64,000 nt of DNA, from positions 299,312-363,311 of the forward strand of contig NZ_FOHW01000001.1 in the NCBI RefSeq assembly GCF_900111735.1. The letters run 5' to 3'. This document shows positions 16,500 through 25,889 of the stretch, piece by piece. The position numbers were made by a program, and so were the translations under genes. Source of the DNA: Pseudomonas graminis (GTDB lineage: Bacteria; Pseudomonadota; Gammaproteobacteria; Pseudomonadales; Pseudomonadaceae). The stretch's first letter is position 1; each line of letters starts with the position of its first letter. Under the pieces are notes generated by a model, which had not been told where the DNA came from, searched no databases, and saw only the letters and a program-made list of their open reading frames with translations.

Positions 16500-17645
16500 A
16501 TGCACGACTCTCGTCCCATTGTTCACGTTGGCTTCCTGCTCTCGACCGAAGGCACTTACCGCCGCATGGGCCGCAGTGCCTTGCTCGGGTTGCAGGACGC
16601 GCTGGCTGAAATCAACGCCGACGCCCGACGTCGCGTGCAACTGGAGGCAATCTGCATCGACCCCCAGGGCGATCCGGCCGCCTACAGCAGCGGCGTCGCG
16701 CAGTTGCTGGGTGCGGGCGTCCGGCACATCTTCGGCACCACGCTGTCGGCGAGCCGCAAGGAAATCATCCCGGACCTGGACCAGCACGGCGCGCTGCTCT
16801 GGTATTCGAGCCCGTACGAAGGTTACGAAAGCAGCGAGAACGTCTTGTACCTTGGCGGATGCCCGAACCAGACGCTGCTGCCCCTGCTGCGCTACGCGCT
16901 GCGCGAGTTCGGTAATCGGGCCTTTTTGCTCGGTTCCAACTACGTATGGGGCTGGGAAAGCAACCGCATCGCCCGGGAAGTGCTGGAAGCCAACGGCGCT
17001 GAAGTGCTCGGCGAAAAGTACTGGCACCTGGGCGCGACCGGCTTCGACACGCTGATCGAAGGGCTGATTCAGGACCCGCCGGCGTTCGTGCTGAACAACC
17101 TGGTGGGCGAGTCTTCCTACGCCTTTTTGCAACAACTGGATCGGGCCTGCGAGCGCCAAGGCCTGCGCCTGCCGGTGCTCAGCTGCAACCTCACCGAAGC
17201 GGAGCTGGATGGGGTGGGCCCGATGCAGGCGCTGCGGCTGCTGTCCTGCGGGCCGTTTTTCGAGACCCTGAACCCGGCGTTTTGTGAGGGCCAGCAGCGT
17301 CATGGCCCGCGCACCTGTTCGCACTATTACACCAGCGCCTACACGGCGTTGAGGGTATTCGCCGATGCCTTGCACGCCAGCGACGATGCCTCGCCAAAAG
17401 CGATTTGCGAGCACCTTTACGGCCACCCGGTCGCCAGCGTGCTCGGCACTGTCAGCCTGTCGGCGCGCAATCATCACAGCGCGCTAGCCAGTCATATTGC
17501 CGAACTGCGCGGGGGACGCTTCGAAGTCGTGCAATCGGCGCCCCACCCGATCGCCGCCGACCCCTATCTCACTGTTACGGATGTACACGCCGATGGGGTG
17601 GACCGACACGCCACCCCGGCGCCGCGCTTGAGGATCGTCAAATGA
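16500..17645 (+). CDS. AmiC-like ligand sensor (ABC-type periplasmic-binding fold, cytosolic)
   Basis: About 381 aa without a signal peptide. It resembles P. aeruginosa AmiC throughout: PIVHVGFLLSTEGTYRR, an LLWYSSPYEGYESSENVLYLGG segment, FLLGSNYVWGWESNRI, then C-terminal HHSALASHIAEL and PIAADPYLTV. AmiC binds amides and releases AmiR when bound. The stop overlaps the next start (ATGA at 17642-17645), as expected for a sensor and antiterminator made together. The start is uncertain: ATG 16491 or 16500 both lie just behind the leader terminator with no clear ribosome site. Confidence 0.85.
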   Translation: MHDSRPIVHVGFLLSTEGTYRRMGRSALLGLQDALAEINADARRRVQLEAICIDPQGDPAAYSSGVAQLLGAGVRHIFGTTLSASRKEIIPDLDQHGALLWYSSPYEGYESSENVLYLGGCPNQTLLPLLRYALREFGNRAFLLGSNYVWGWESNRIAREVLEANGAEVLGEKYWHLGATGFDTLIEGLIQDPPAFVLNNLVGESSYAFLQQLDRACERQGLRLPVLSCNLTEAELDGVGPMQALRLLSCGPFFETLNPAFCEGQQRHGPRTCSHYYTSAYTALRVFADALHASDDASPKAICEHLYGHPVASVLGTVSLSARNHHSALASHIAELRGGRFEVVQSAPHPIAADPYLTVTDVHADGVDRHATPAPRLRIVK

Positions 17646-18226
17646 ACACACGCGCCTTTCCAGCTTTCGACCAGGGTCACTTGCTGCTGATCGACTGCGA
17701 TGAACGCAGTCAGGCCAACCTGGGCAAGAGCCTGCAACGCCTGGGGATTCACTCGCAGGTGCTCGATCACGACGCGCCCTGTGACACCCGGGGCTGTTTC
17801 GCGGCGATCCTTGAGATCGAACATTTCGCCAGCCCCCTCGCCGTTCAGGCGCTGAATGCGACCAGCATTCCCATCGTCGCGCTGACCGCCCACGAAACCC
17901 TGTCGCAGATCCAGCGGGCGCTGCAGCTTGGCGCGACGGCACTGCTCAACAAACCCATCAGCCAGGGCTCGGTCTACACCACGCTGATGATGGCGGTGGG
18001 ATTGCGCGACCGGCAGCGCGCCGATGCCGAACAACTCAATGAGCTGCAACAGCGCTTGGCGCTGCGTCCGCTCATCGCCCAGGCCCTGGCGCGCTTGATG
18101 GTGAGCCAGCGTGTCAACGAGGCGACGGCGTACGAGCGCTTGCGCAGCCTGTCGATGCAGCTCAACCGGCCGATCGAAGCGCTGTGTGTCGACCTGCTCG
18201 CGGCGCGGGACGAGGACCGCGCATGA
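17642..18226 (+). CDS. AmiR-like ANTAR-domain transcription antiterminator
   Basis: 194 aa, close to the 196 aa of AmiR. A pseudo-receiver domain occupies the first ~125 residues (HLLLIDCDERSQANLGKSLQRLG). A coiled-coil linker with EQLNELQQRLALRPLIAQALARLM and the three-helix ANTAR domain to the end follow (VNEATAYERLRSLSMQLNRPIEALC). ANTAR domains bind paired hairpins in leader RNA and prevent terminator formation. A fitting target lies at 16423-16486, upstream of the first gene of this operon, which would give positive autoregulation. Confidence 0.85.
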   Translation: MNTRAFPAFDQGHLLLIDCDERSQANLGKSLQRLGIHSQVLDHDAPCDTRGCFAAILEIEHFASPLAVQALNATSIPIVALTAHETLSQIQRALQLGATALLNKPISQGSVYTTLMMAVGLRDRQRADAEQLNELQQRLALRPLIAQALARLMVSQRVNEATAYERLRSLSMQLNRPIEALCVDLLAARDEDRA

Positions 18227-19071
18227 ACACCCTCAAGGCCCTGTTGCGTCGACCGGCCGTGGCGATTTCGCTGCTGTTTATCGTCACCGTGGTGCTGCTC
18301 GCGGCGCTGGCCCCGTGGATAAGCCCCTTCGACCCGGACGAGCAATTCGTCGAGGGGCTGACGATGGAAGGCGCGCCCATGGCGCCAGCGACGCCGTACT
18401 GGATGGGCACCGACCTGCTCGGCCGTGACCTGCTGTCGCGGCTGATCTTCGGCGCGCGCACCTCGCTGTTCATCGGCGTGCTGGCCAACGGGCTGGCGGT
18501 GCTGATCGGTACCCTGGTAGGCCTGACCGCAGGGTTTGTGCGCGGCTGGCTGGGCAGCGTGTTGATGCGCCTGACCGACCTGATGATGGCCTTCCCCGCC
18601 CTGCTGCTGGCGATTGCCCTGTCGGCGATTTTTCAGCCCAGCGTGTGGATCGTTGCGATGGTCATCGCGATGGTCAACTGGGTGCAGATCGCCCGGGTGA
18701 TCTACGCCGAAACCGTGGCGCTCAGTGCGCGGGATTTCGTCGCTGTGGAGCGCACCCTCGGCGCCAGTTCCCTGCGCATTCTGTTCTCGCACCTGTTGCC
18801 CCATCTGCTGCCGACCATTCTGGTGTGGGCGACACTGGGGATTTCCACCACGGTGTTGCTGGAAGCCACCTTGTCGTACCTGGGTGTGGGCGTACAACCG
18901 CCGACGCCAAGCTGGGGCAACATCATTTTCGAGAGCCAGACGTATTTCACTTCCGCGCCCTGGCTGGTGTTCATTCCGGGCGCGGCCATCATCCTCCTGT
19001 CCCTGGCGTTCAACTTGGTCGGCGACGCCCTGCGCGACGAACTCGACCCCACACTCAAGGGGCGTCGCTGA
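18223..19071 (+). CDS. Peptide-type ABC transporter permease (DppC/OppC family)
   Basis: 282 aa. An N-terminal membrane helix (AISLLFIVTVVLLAALAPWI) is followed by the TPYWMGTDLLGRDLLSRLIFGARTSL segment diagnostic of DppC-type permeases. The inner-membrane EAA loop then reads YAETVALSARDFVAVERTLGAS. Its ATG (18223) overlaps the stop of the antiterminator gene. It pairs with the DppB-type permease that follows. Here it probably imports an amide or small peptide-like nitrogen source, judged from the acetamidase in the operon. Confidence 0.85.
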   Translation: MNTLKALLRRPAVAISLLFIVTVVLLAALAPWISPFDPDEQFVEGLTMEGAPMAPATPYWMGTDLLGRDLLSRLIFGARTSLFIGVLANGLAVLIGTLVGLTAGFVRGWLGSVLMRLTDLMMAFPALLLAIALSAIFQPSVWIVAMVIAMVNWVQIARVIYAETVALSARDFVAVERTLGASSLRILFSHLLPHLLPTILVWATLGISTTVLLEATLSYLGVGVQPPTPSWGNIIFESQTYFTSAPWLVFIPGAAIILLSLAFNLVGDALRDELDPTLKGRR

Positions 19072-19997
19072 TGCTGCCGTTCATTTGCCGACGGGTCGGT
19101 TACGCGCTGCTGATTCTGCTGGGCGTGACCTTCATCACCTACCTGTTGCTGTTCCTGCTGCCCGCCGATCCGGCGCGGCAAATCGCCGGGCGCAGCGCCA
19201 CCCCTGAAGTGGTCGCGGCGATTCGTGCGCAGCTGGGGCTGGACCTGCCCTTCTATCAGCAATACCTGAGTTACCTGGGCAACCTGCTCCATGGCGACCT
19301 TGGCCGCTCCTACATCCAGCGCACCGCCGTCAGCGAGTTGATCGGCGCGCGACTTCGGCCTTCGCTGGAACTCATGGCGGCGGGCATCGGCTTCGAGCTG
19401 TTGATCGGCATCAGCCTGGGCATGCTCGCGGCGCTCAAGCGCGACAGCTTCGCCGACAAGCTGCTCATGGCGTTTTCCTTCGTCGGTGTATCGGCGCCGC
19501 AGTTCATCGCCGCCATGCTGTTTCTGTACTTCTTCGCCGTGCAACTGGGCTGGTTCCCCCTGGGTGGCTATGGCGGCGCGAGCCATTTGATGTTGCCGGC
19601 GCTGACCCTCGGCCTGCTGGGCAGCGGCTGGTATTCGCGCATGGTCCGCTCTTCGATGATCGAAGTGCTGCATCAGGATTTCATCCGCACGGCACGGGCC
19701 AAGGGCCTGAGTCGTGCGCGGATCGTGTTGGTGCACGTGCTGCCCAACGCGATCGTGCCGGTGATCCCGATGATCGGCATCGACATCGGCGTGTTCATGG
19801 GCGGGCTGGTGGTGGTCGAGTCGGTATTCGGCTGGCCGGGCATCGGTCAGCTCGCCTGGCAGTCGATCCAGCAAGTCGACATTCCGGTCATCGTCGGCGT
19901 CACCACGCTGTCGGCGGTGGCCATCGTTCTGGGCAACCTGCTGGCGGATCTGGTGATCCCCCTGGTGGACCCGCGCATCGACATCAAGCAGCACTGA
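19071..19997 (+). CDS. Peptide-type ABC transporter permease (DppB/OppB family)
   Basis: 308 aa. It starts at ATG 19071, overlapping the previous stop. The N-terminal RRVGYALLILLGVTFITYLLLFLLPADPARQ and the following LGLDLPFYQQYLSYLGNLLHGDLGRSY are classical for DppB permeases. The EAA loop is HQDFIRTARAKGLSRARIVLVHVLPNA. About six membrane helices are visible. It forms the channel with the DppC-like partner encoded just upstream. Confidence 0.85.
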   Translation: MLPFICRRVGYALLILLGVTFITYLLLFLLPADPARQIAGRSATPEVVAAIRAQLGLDLPFYQQYLSYLGNLLHGDLGRSYIQRTAVSELIGARLRPSLELMAAGIGFELLIGISLGMLAALKRDSFADKLLMAFSFVGVSAPQFIAAMLFLYFFAVQLGWFPLGGYGGASHLMLPALTLGLLGSGWYSRMVRSSMIEVLHQDFIRTARAKGLSRARIVLVHVLPNAIVPVIPMIGIDIGVFMGGLVVVESVFGWPGIGQLAWQSIQQVDIPVIVGVTTLSAVAIVLGNLLADLVIPLVDPRIDIKQH

Positions 19998-20023
19998 ATC
20001 CATCAACACAACGGGGCACAACA

Positions 20024-21631
20024 ATGAAGATCAACGCGCTGACCCTGGCCGTGGCGGCCACGCTGTTTACCACGCCACTGTGGGCCGACACGCCGAAAAG
20101 CGGCGGCGATGTGGTGGTGACCTACCAGAACGATGTCGCGACCCTGGACCCGGCCATCGGCTACGACTGGCAGAACTGGTCGATGATCAAAAGCCTGTTC
20201 GGCCGTCTGATGGACTACAAGCCCGGCACCACGGAGCTTGTGAAAAGCCTGGCCGAGGACTACAGCATTTCCCCGGACGGGCTGGTGTACAGCTTCACCC
20301 TGGTCAAGGGCGTGAAATTCCAGAACGGCCGTGAGCTGGTCGCCAATGACGTCAAGTATTCCCTTGAGCGCACCGTCAACCCGAAAACCCAGAGCCCGGG
20401 CGCCGGCTTCTTCAGCTCCATCGTCGGTTATGAAGACGTGACCGGCGGCAAAAGCACGACCCTCAGCGGCGTCAAGGTGGTCGACGATCAACACCTGACC
20501 ATCACGCTGAGCGCGCCAAACGCGACCTTCCTGCACATCATGGCCATCAACTTTGCCTCGGTGGTGCCCAAGGAAGCGGTGGAGCAATGGGGCGCCGACT
20601 TCGGCAAGCACCCGGTGGGCAGCGGCGCCTTCAGCCTGGCCGAGTGGAAGCTGGGGCAAAAACTGGAACTGGTGAAGAACCCGAATTACTTCCAGAAGGG
20701 CCTGCCTTACGTCGACAAGATTACCTTCGAAATCGGCCAAGACCCGACCGTTGCGCTGCTGCGCCTGAACAAGGGCGAGGTGGACATTGCCGGCGACGGC
20801 GTGCCGCCCGCGCAGTTCCTGCAGTTCAAGAACGACCCGGCGTCCAAGCAGTTGCTGGTCACCGGCAACCAGTTGCAGACCGGCTACGTGACGCTGAAAA
20901 CCACGTTGCCGCCGTTCGATAACCTCAAGGTGCGCCAGGCCATCAATATGGCCATCAGCAAGGAACGCATCGTGCGCATCATCAACGGGCGAGCGGTCCC
21001 GGCGAACCAGCCGCTGCCGCCGGCGATGCCCGGTTATGACACGCAGTACAAGGGCTTGCCCTACGACGTCGAAGGCGCGAAAAAGCTGCTCGCCGACGCA
21101 GGTCTCGCCAAGGGTTTCGACACCGAGCTGTACGTGATGAACACCGACCCGCAGCCGCGCATTGCCCAGTCGATCCAGCAGGACCTGGCCAAGGTCGGCA
21201 TCCGCGTGCAGATCAAATCCCTGGCCCAGGCCAACGTGATTGCCGCCGGCAGCTCCAAGGATCAGGCGCCGATGGTGTGGTCCGGCGGCATGGCCTGGAT
21301 CGCCGACTTCCCGGATCCGTCGAACTTCTACGGCCCGATTCTCGGTTGCACCGGCGCGGTTGAAGGCGGCTGGAACTGGTCGTTGTACTGCAACAAGGCG
21401 CTGGATGAACGCGCCGCCAAAGCCGACGCCATGGCACGCCCGGAACAACAGGCTGAACGCACCGAGGCCTGGAAGAAGATCTTCACCGATGCCATGGCCG
21501 ATGCGCCGTGGGTGCCGATCTTCAACGAGCAACGCTTTACCGTGCGCTCCAAGCGCATGGGCGGCGACGACGCGCTGTACGTCGACCCGGTCCATGTGCC
21601 GGTCAACTATGACTACATCTGGGTGAAGTGA
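20024..21631 (+). CDS. Peptide/amide ABC transporter substrate-binding protein (family 5)
   Basis: 535 aa with a cleavable signal peptide (MKINALTLAVAATLFTTPLWA). It is a family 5 extracellular solute-binding protein: TLDPAIGYDWQNWSMIKSLFGRL, LVYSFTLVKGVKFQNGRELVANDVKYSLER and VRQAINMAISKERIV are the usual segments. It probably delivers substrate to the two permeases encoded upstream. The ligand is unknown; the operon suggests an amide or a compound releasing one. It starts 26 bp after the DppB-type gene. Confidence 0.85.
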   Translation: MKINALTLAVAATLFTTPLWADTPKSGGDVVVTYQNDVATLDPAIGYDWQNWSMIKSLFGRLMDYKPGTTELVKSLAEDYSISPDGLVYSFTLVKGVKFQNGRELVANDVKYSLERTVNPKTQSPGAGFFSSIVGYEDVTGGKSTTLSGVKVVDDQHLTITLSAPNATFLHIMAINFASVVPKEAVEQWGADFGKHPVGSGAFSLAEWKLGQKLELVKNPNYFQKGLPYVDKITFEIGQDPTVALLRLNKGEVDIAGDGVPPAQFLQFKNDPASKQLLVTGNQLQTGYVTLKTTLPPFDNLKVRQAINMAISKERIVRIINGRAVPANQPLPPAMPGYDTQYKGLPYDVEGAKKLLADAGLAKGFDTELYVMNTDPQPRIAQSIQQDLAKVGIRVQIKSLAQANVIAAGSSKDQAPMVWSGGMAWIADFPDPSNFYGPILGCTGAVEGGWNWSLYCNKALDERAAKADAMARPEQQAERTEAWKKIFTDAMADAPWVPIFNEQRFTVRSKRMGGDDALYVDPVHVPVNYDYIWVK

Positions 21632-21648
21632 TCTCGCGCTGGTCTGTT

Positions 21649-21664
21649 CCCGGCAAGCGCCGGG
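21649..21664 (+). other. Intercistronic GC hairpin
   Basis: CCCGGC-AAGC-GCCGGG is a perfect 6-bp stem between the binding-protein stop and the acetamidase start, with no T run. It could stabilise or process the message, as intercistronic hairpins after binding-protein genes often do. Confidence 0.45.
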
Positions 21665-21718
21665 TCACAGGCCACGGCGTCCCTCCCCCATCGCCTGTTT
21701 GCAACGAGGACCGCACCC

Positions 21719-22666
21719 ATGTGCCAGAACTGCCTGGTCAAGACCATCCACAGCGTCAACAGCCACTTCGGCTGGGACCACAGTTTTACCCCGGTCGAGC
21801 GCGTGGCGCCCGGCACCACCTTGCAGATGAACTGCAGGGATTCGTCCAACGGCTATTTCACTGCGCAATCGCAAGTGGCCGACGTCAGCGTGATGCCATT
21901 CGACCAGATCAATCCGGTCACCGGGCCGATCTACGTCGAGGGTGCCGAACCCGGCGACATCCTGAAAATCACCCTGGACAGTTTCAAGCCCGGGGGCTTC
22001 GGATGGACCGCCAACATTCCCGGCTTCGGCCTGCTCGCCGACCAGTTTCAGGCGCCTGCCTTGGCGCTGTGGCATTACGACACGCAGACCCTCGCCCCCG
22101 CCGCCTTCGGTGATTTCGCCAAGGTGCCGCTCAAGCCGTTCGCCGGCACTGTGGGCGTGGCGCCCGCTGAAGCCGGGCTGCATTCCATCGTGCCGCCCCG
22201 TCGGGTCGGCGGCAATCTGGACATCCGCGACCTGGCGGCGGGCAGCGTCTTGTACCTGCCGGTGGAAGTCGCCGGCGCGCTGTTTTCCATCGGTGACACC
22301 CACGCGGCCCAAGGCGATGGCGAGGTCTGCGGCACCGCCATCGAGAGCGCCATGGACGTGGTGGTCAAGCTTGACCTGATCAAGAAAACGCCCCTGGCCA
22401 CCCCGCGTTTCAGCACACCCGGCCCGGTCACCGGGCACCTGGACAGCGCCGGCTACGAAGCCTTCACCGGCATCGGTCCGGACCTGATGGAGGCCGCCCG
22501 CCAGGCCGTGGCCAACACCATCGACTGGCTGTGCCGCGAGCACCGCATGCCGGCGGAACAGGCGTACATGCTGTGCTCGGTGTGCGGCGATCTGCGCATC
22601 AGCGAAATCGTCGACCTGCCGAACTGGGTGGTGTCGTTCTACTTTCCGAAAGTGGTGTTCCAGTGA
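21719..22666 (+). CDS. Acetamidase/formamidase family amidohydrolase
   Basis: 315 aa. It matches the FmdA/AmdA family: WDHSFTPVERVAPGT near the start, VTGPIYVEGAEPGDILKI, a DTHAAQGDGEVCGTAIE segment that carries likely metal ligands, and a C-terminal MLCSVCGDLRISEIVD. The reaction would be hydrolysis of a short amide to ammonia and the acid, in the cytoplasm. It lies inside the AmiC/AmiR-controlled transport operon and supplies its most specific metabolic clue. GAGGA precedes the start, and the stop overlaps the GTG of the ATPase gene. Confidence 0.85.
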   Translation: MCQNCLVKTIHSVNSHFGWDHSFTPVERVAPGTTLQMNCRDSSNGYFTAQSQVADVSVMPFDQINPVTGPIYVEGAEPGDILKITLDSFKPGGFGWTANIPGFGLLADQFQAPALALWHYDTQTLAPAAFGDFAKVPLKPFAGTVGVAPAEAGLHSIVPPRRVGGNLDIRDLAAGSVLYLPVEVAGALFSIGDTHAAQGDGEVCGTAIESAMDVVVKLDLIKKTPLATPRFSTPGPVTGHLDSAGYEAFTGIGPDLMEAARQAVANTIDWLCREHRMPAEQAYMLCSVCGDLRISEIVDLPNWVVSFYFPKVVFQ

Positions 22667-24405
22667 AACCGGACGAGCAGCCGAGTCTGTCGGTGGAGCG
22701 GCTGAGCATCGACGTCGGTGGCGGCGCGTCACGGCGTCGGGTGGTCGATGAGCTGAGTTTCGCGCTGTATCCGCGGCGCACACTGTGTATCGCCGGCGAA
22801 TCCGGCAGCGGCAAATCCCTTTCGTCCCTGGCGATCATGGGCCTGTTGCCCAAGGCGGCCAGTGTTCCCGGTGGCGCGATCCTGTTCGACAACCGCGACC
22901 TGCTGAGCCTGCCGGAACGGGAGCTGCAAGGCCTGCGCGGCAAGCGCATCGGCATGATCTTTCAGGAGCCGATGACGTCGCTGAACCCGCTGCTGACTGT
23001 CGGCCAGCAACTGGCGGAAACCCTGCGCCGGCATGAGGCGTTGAGTCGCGGCGAGATTCACCAGCGCTGCCGAGCCATGCTTGATGCCGTGCGCATGCCC
23101 CAGGTGGACAAGCGCCTGACCCAGTACCCCCATGAGCTGTCCGGCGGCATGCGCCAGCGGGTGATGATCGCCATGGCGATGCTCTGCCAGCCGGAAATCC
23201 TCATCGCCGATGAGCCGACCACCGCGCTGGACGTGACCATTCAGGCGCAGATCCTTGAGCTGATGCGCGAGTTGCAGCAGCAGTTCGCGACCAGCCTGTT
23301 GCTGATCACCCACGACATGGGCGTGGTCGCGGAAATGGCCGATGAAGTGGTGGTGATGAATCAGGGCCGCATGGAAGAGCGCGGTTCGTTGCACCAGGTC
23401 TTCACCGATGCGCAAGCGCCCTACACGCGCAAATTGCTGGCCGCGGTGCCGGTACTGGGCAGCGCGCCGCCGCCTGACGCATTGAATGAACAACCGGTGG
23501 TGCTCGCCGTCAAGGACCTCAGCGTGCGCTTCCCTTTGCGCCACGGCTGGTTCGAAACCCCGCGCACGGTACATGCGGTCGAGGGCGTGAGTTTCGAGCT
23601 GCGTCAGGGCGAAACCCTGGGGCTGGTCGGCGAAAGCGGGTGCGGCAAGTCCACCACCGGCAAAGCCTTGATGAACATGCTCAGCTACCAGGGCAGCGTC
23701 AAATTGCTGGGGCAGGAACTCAACGGTTTGCAGGGTGATGCGTTGCAGCGGGTGCGCCGCGATGTGCAGATGGTGTTTCAGGACCCGTACGCGGCGCTCA
23801 ATCCGCGCAAGACCGTGTTCGATCTGGTGGGCGAGCCCTTGCTGATTCACGACAAGATGCCCGAAGCCCGGCGGCGCGAGCGTGTGGCGCAATTGCTGCA
23901 GCAGGTCGATCTGCCACGGGACACCCTGGAGCGCTATCCCCATCAGTTTTCCGGCGGGCAACGCCAGCGGATCTGCATCGCCCGGGCGCTGGCGCTGAAC
24001 CCCAAAGTGATCATCGCGGATGAATCGGTCTCGGCGCTGGACGTCTCGGTTCAGGCTCAAGTGCTGGAGCTGCTGGAACGGCTGCGCGCCGAGCATGGGC
24101 TGAGCTACCTGTTCATCTCCCACGACATGGCCGTGGTCGAGCGCATCTGCCATCGCGTGGCGGTGATGTATGGCGGGCGCATCGTCGAAATCGGCGCCCG
24201 TGATCAGGTCTTGCACAACCCGCAGCATCCCTATACCCGCCGCCTGCTCGCCGCAGTGCCGGTGCCCGAAGTGGGCCGGCGCCGGGATTTCAAGAGCCTG
24301 CTCAAAGAGCTGGACCGGCCTGACCCGATCAAGACAAAGGATTTTGTCGCGCCGGTGCAGCGGTTTTCAGCGGTGGCGGCGGATCACTGGGTCGCGGTGG
24401 AGTGA
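22663..24405 (+). CDS. Fused double-ATPase subunit of peptide-type ABC transporter (DppD-DppF)
   Basis: 580 aa carrying two complete ABC cassettes in one chain. The first Walker A is GESGSGKS, with a [11 protein letters not shown] signature and [12 protein letters not shown]alker B. The second Walker A is GESGCGKST, with a [11 protein letters not shown] signature and [12 protein letters not shown]. Both halves end with the oligopeptide-type C-terminal extension ([26 protein letters not shown]). The GTG start at 22663 overlaps the acetamidase stop (GTGA). It energises the permease pair of this operon. Confidence 0.85.
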   Translation: MKPDEQPSLSVERLSIDVGGGASRRRVVDELSFALYPRRTLCIAGESGSGKSLSSLAIMGLLPKAASVPGGAILFDNRDLLSLPERELQGLRGKRIGMIFQEPMTSLNPLLTVGQQLAETLRRHEALSRGEIHQRCRAMLDAVRMPQVDKRLTQYPHELSGGMRQRVMIAMAMLCQPEILIADEPTTALDVTIQAQILELMRELQQQFATSLLLITHDMGVVAEMADEVVVMNQGRMEERGSLHQVFTDAQAPYTRKLLAAVPVLGSAPPPDALNEQPVVLAVKDLSVRFPLRHGWFETPRTVHAVEGVSFELRQGETLGLVGESGCGKSTTGKALMNMLSYQGSVKLLGQELNGLQGDALQRVRRDVQMVFQDPYAALNPRKTVFDLVGEPLLIHDKMPEARRRERVAQLLQQVDLPRDTLERYPHQFSGGQRQRICIARALALNPKVIIADESVSALDVSVQAQVLELLERLRAEHGLSYLFISHDMAVVERICHRVAVMYGGRIVEIGARDQVLHNPQHPYTRRLLAAVPVPEVGRRRDFKSLLKELDRPDPIKTKDFVAPVQRFSAVAADHWVAVE

Positions 24406-24424
24406 TAAAAGCAGTGACCGCTTG

Positions 24425-24976
24425 TTAACGCTTTTCCGCCGTCCACGGCAGCATGCGGCGCAGGGTGTTGTCGCGGACAAAATAATGATGAAAGAGCCCT
24501 GCTGCCGCGTGCACGCCGATCAGCCAGTAGCCCAGGTTGCCGGCCCACTCGTGCCAGCCTTTGATTTGTTTGGCCAGATCGGGGTCGACGGCCAGGGGTG
24601 ACGGGAGGAAGAAGCCGAAGTACGGCATCGGCTTGCCACCCGCCGACAGCATCAGCCAGGCCAGGACCGGGGTCGCGATCATCAGTGCGTAGAGCAGCCC
24701 ATGAACGAGGTGGGCCATCCCGAGCTGCCAGGTTCGAGGGGCCGGCGTGATCGACGGCGCCTTGTACATCAGTCTGCCCAGCAGACGCAGCCAGACCAGT
24801 GCAAATATCGACAGACCAAACATGCCGTGCAGCCCTAGCAACAGCGAGCGCAGTGTGCTGCCCCGGGGCGCGAAGCCCTTAAGCTCGATACAGGCGTAAA
24901 CGCCGATGAACAGCGCCAGCATCAGCCAGTGCAGGGACATCGACAATCTGGCGTACCGGTGTGGGGTGGAAATCAT
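24425..24976 (-). CDS. Cytochrome b561 family di-haem membrane protein
   Basis: About 183 aa from ATG 24976 (MISTPHRYARLSMSLHWLMLALFIG). Four membrane helices carry the haem-ligand histidines: SLHWLM, LLGLHGMFG, MAHLVHGLLY and GWHEWAGNLGYWLIGVHAAAGLFHH. CybB-type proteins move electrons from ubiquinol to periplasmic acceptors or superoxide. The longer frame to 25012 would use a TTG with no good ribosome site. The gene is convergent with the ami-like operon. Confidence 0.85.
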   Translation of the reverse strand: MISTPHRYARLSMSLHWLMLALFIGVYACIELKGFAPRGSTLRSLLLGLHGMFGLSIFALVWLRLLGRLMYKAPSITPAPRTWQLGMAHLVHGLLYALMIATPVLAWLMLSAGGKPMPYFGFFLPSPLAVDPDLAKQIKGWHEWAGNLGYWLIGVHAAAGLFHHYFVRDNTLRRMLPWTAEKR

Positions 24977-25166
24977 GGTGGGGCGCTCGCTGAGTGGGGG
25001 GATGTTGCTCAATTGCCCCGCACCTTGAGGCCCCTGTCTTAAGGCAGTCTGAAGACGTCGCGCAGATCGCCAGGAAAACCGGGCGCGGCAAATTTCTCAC
25101 CTTCAGACTTCGTTAAGAATCGACCCAGATACTCCACCCCATCACCACTGGGGAGGAGCCACACCC

Positions 25167-25889
25167 ATGCAGGGTCTGGACTGGAATAACCGATTACCAC
25201 CGAACTCAATGCCGTCCGGTGCGCTGCCCCTGGATTTCCTGCCTATGGGATTCGGCACTGCGCAATCACCGGCCCTCTCGCTCAATCGTGCGCTGTCTCA
25301 GGAGCCACTGCGCGACGCCTACGAGACGTTCATCCAGCAGCGCTTTCGCCAGGCGCACAACGCCGAGATCCGTAGCTTCATGCCGGAGTTGTTCGGACTC
25401 CATGACAACACCGGCACGCTGTGCGCCGTGGCCGGCGTGCGTGTCGCCACCTCCGGCGCACTGTTCCTGGAGAACTATCTGGATCAGCCTGTCGAGCAGA
25501 TGATCGAAGCCAGCGCCGGCAGGCCCGTGGACCGTCAGGGCATCGTCGAAGTGGGCAACCTCGCCGCCAGCAACCTGGGCAGCGCGCGGCTGAGCATCAT
25601 CACCGTGACCTGGCTGCTCGCCATGAGCGGTCTGGAATGGGTGGCGTTCACCGGCAACGCCGGGCTGGTGAACAGTTTCAATCGCCTCGGCCTGCGCCCC
25701 CTTACCCTTTGCGTTGCCGACCCTCTGCGCCTGGGCGAAGACCGGCACGCCTGGGGCAATTACTACGATTCCCAACCCAGCGTGCACGTCGGCGACATTC
25801 GCTCCGGGTTCCTGCACCTGAGCAGCAGCGGCGTGTTTGAACGCTTCGGGCTGCCCCTGACTCTGGAGGACAGCTGCCATGTCGCCTGA
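25167..25889 (+). CDS. Thermostable-hemolysin-like (GNAT-fold) protein
   Basis: 240 aa, no signal peptide. It matches the thermostable hemolysin family: FIQQRFRQAHNAEIRSFMPELFGLHD, then LFLENYLDQPVEQ, GIVEVGNLAA, and FTGNAGLVNSFNRLGLRPLTL. The last stretch is GNAT-like, so an acyltransferase-type role is more believable than pore formation; the haemolysin name is historical. It is the first gene of a tightly overlapped cluster and ends 11 bp inside the next gene. GGGGAGG lies upstream of the start. Confidence 0.75.
   Translation: MQGLDWNNRLPPNSMPSGALPLDFLPMGFGTAQSPALSLNRALSQEPLRDAYETFIQQRFRQAHNAEIRSFMPELFGLHDNTGTLCAVAGVRVATSGALFLENYLDQPVEQMIEASAGRPVDRQGIVEVGNLAASNLGSARLSIITVTWLLAMSGLEWVAFTGNAGLVNSFNRLGLRPLTLCVADPLRLGEDRHAWGNYYDSQPSVHVGDIRSGFLHLSSSGVFERFGLPLTLEDSCHVA

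Noticed and set aside
20003..21595. 530-aa open frame antisense to the family 5 binding protein
   Set aside because: It is low-complexity, His/Gln/Arg-rich translation opposite a gene with clear motifs; likewise the long frames at 18702-20024 and 22729-24228.
24405..24440. Terminator between the ami-like operon and cytochrome b561
   Set aside because: 'aaaagc' and 'gctttt' could pair, but the loop is long and the stem weak, so it is not listed.
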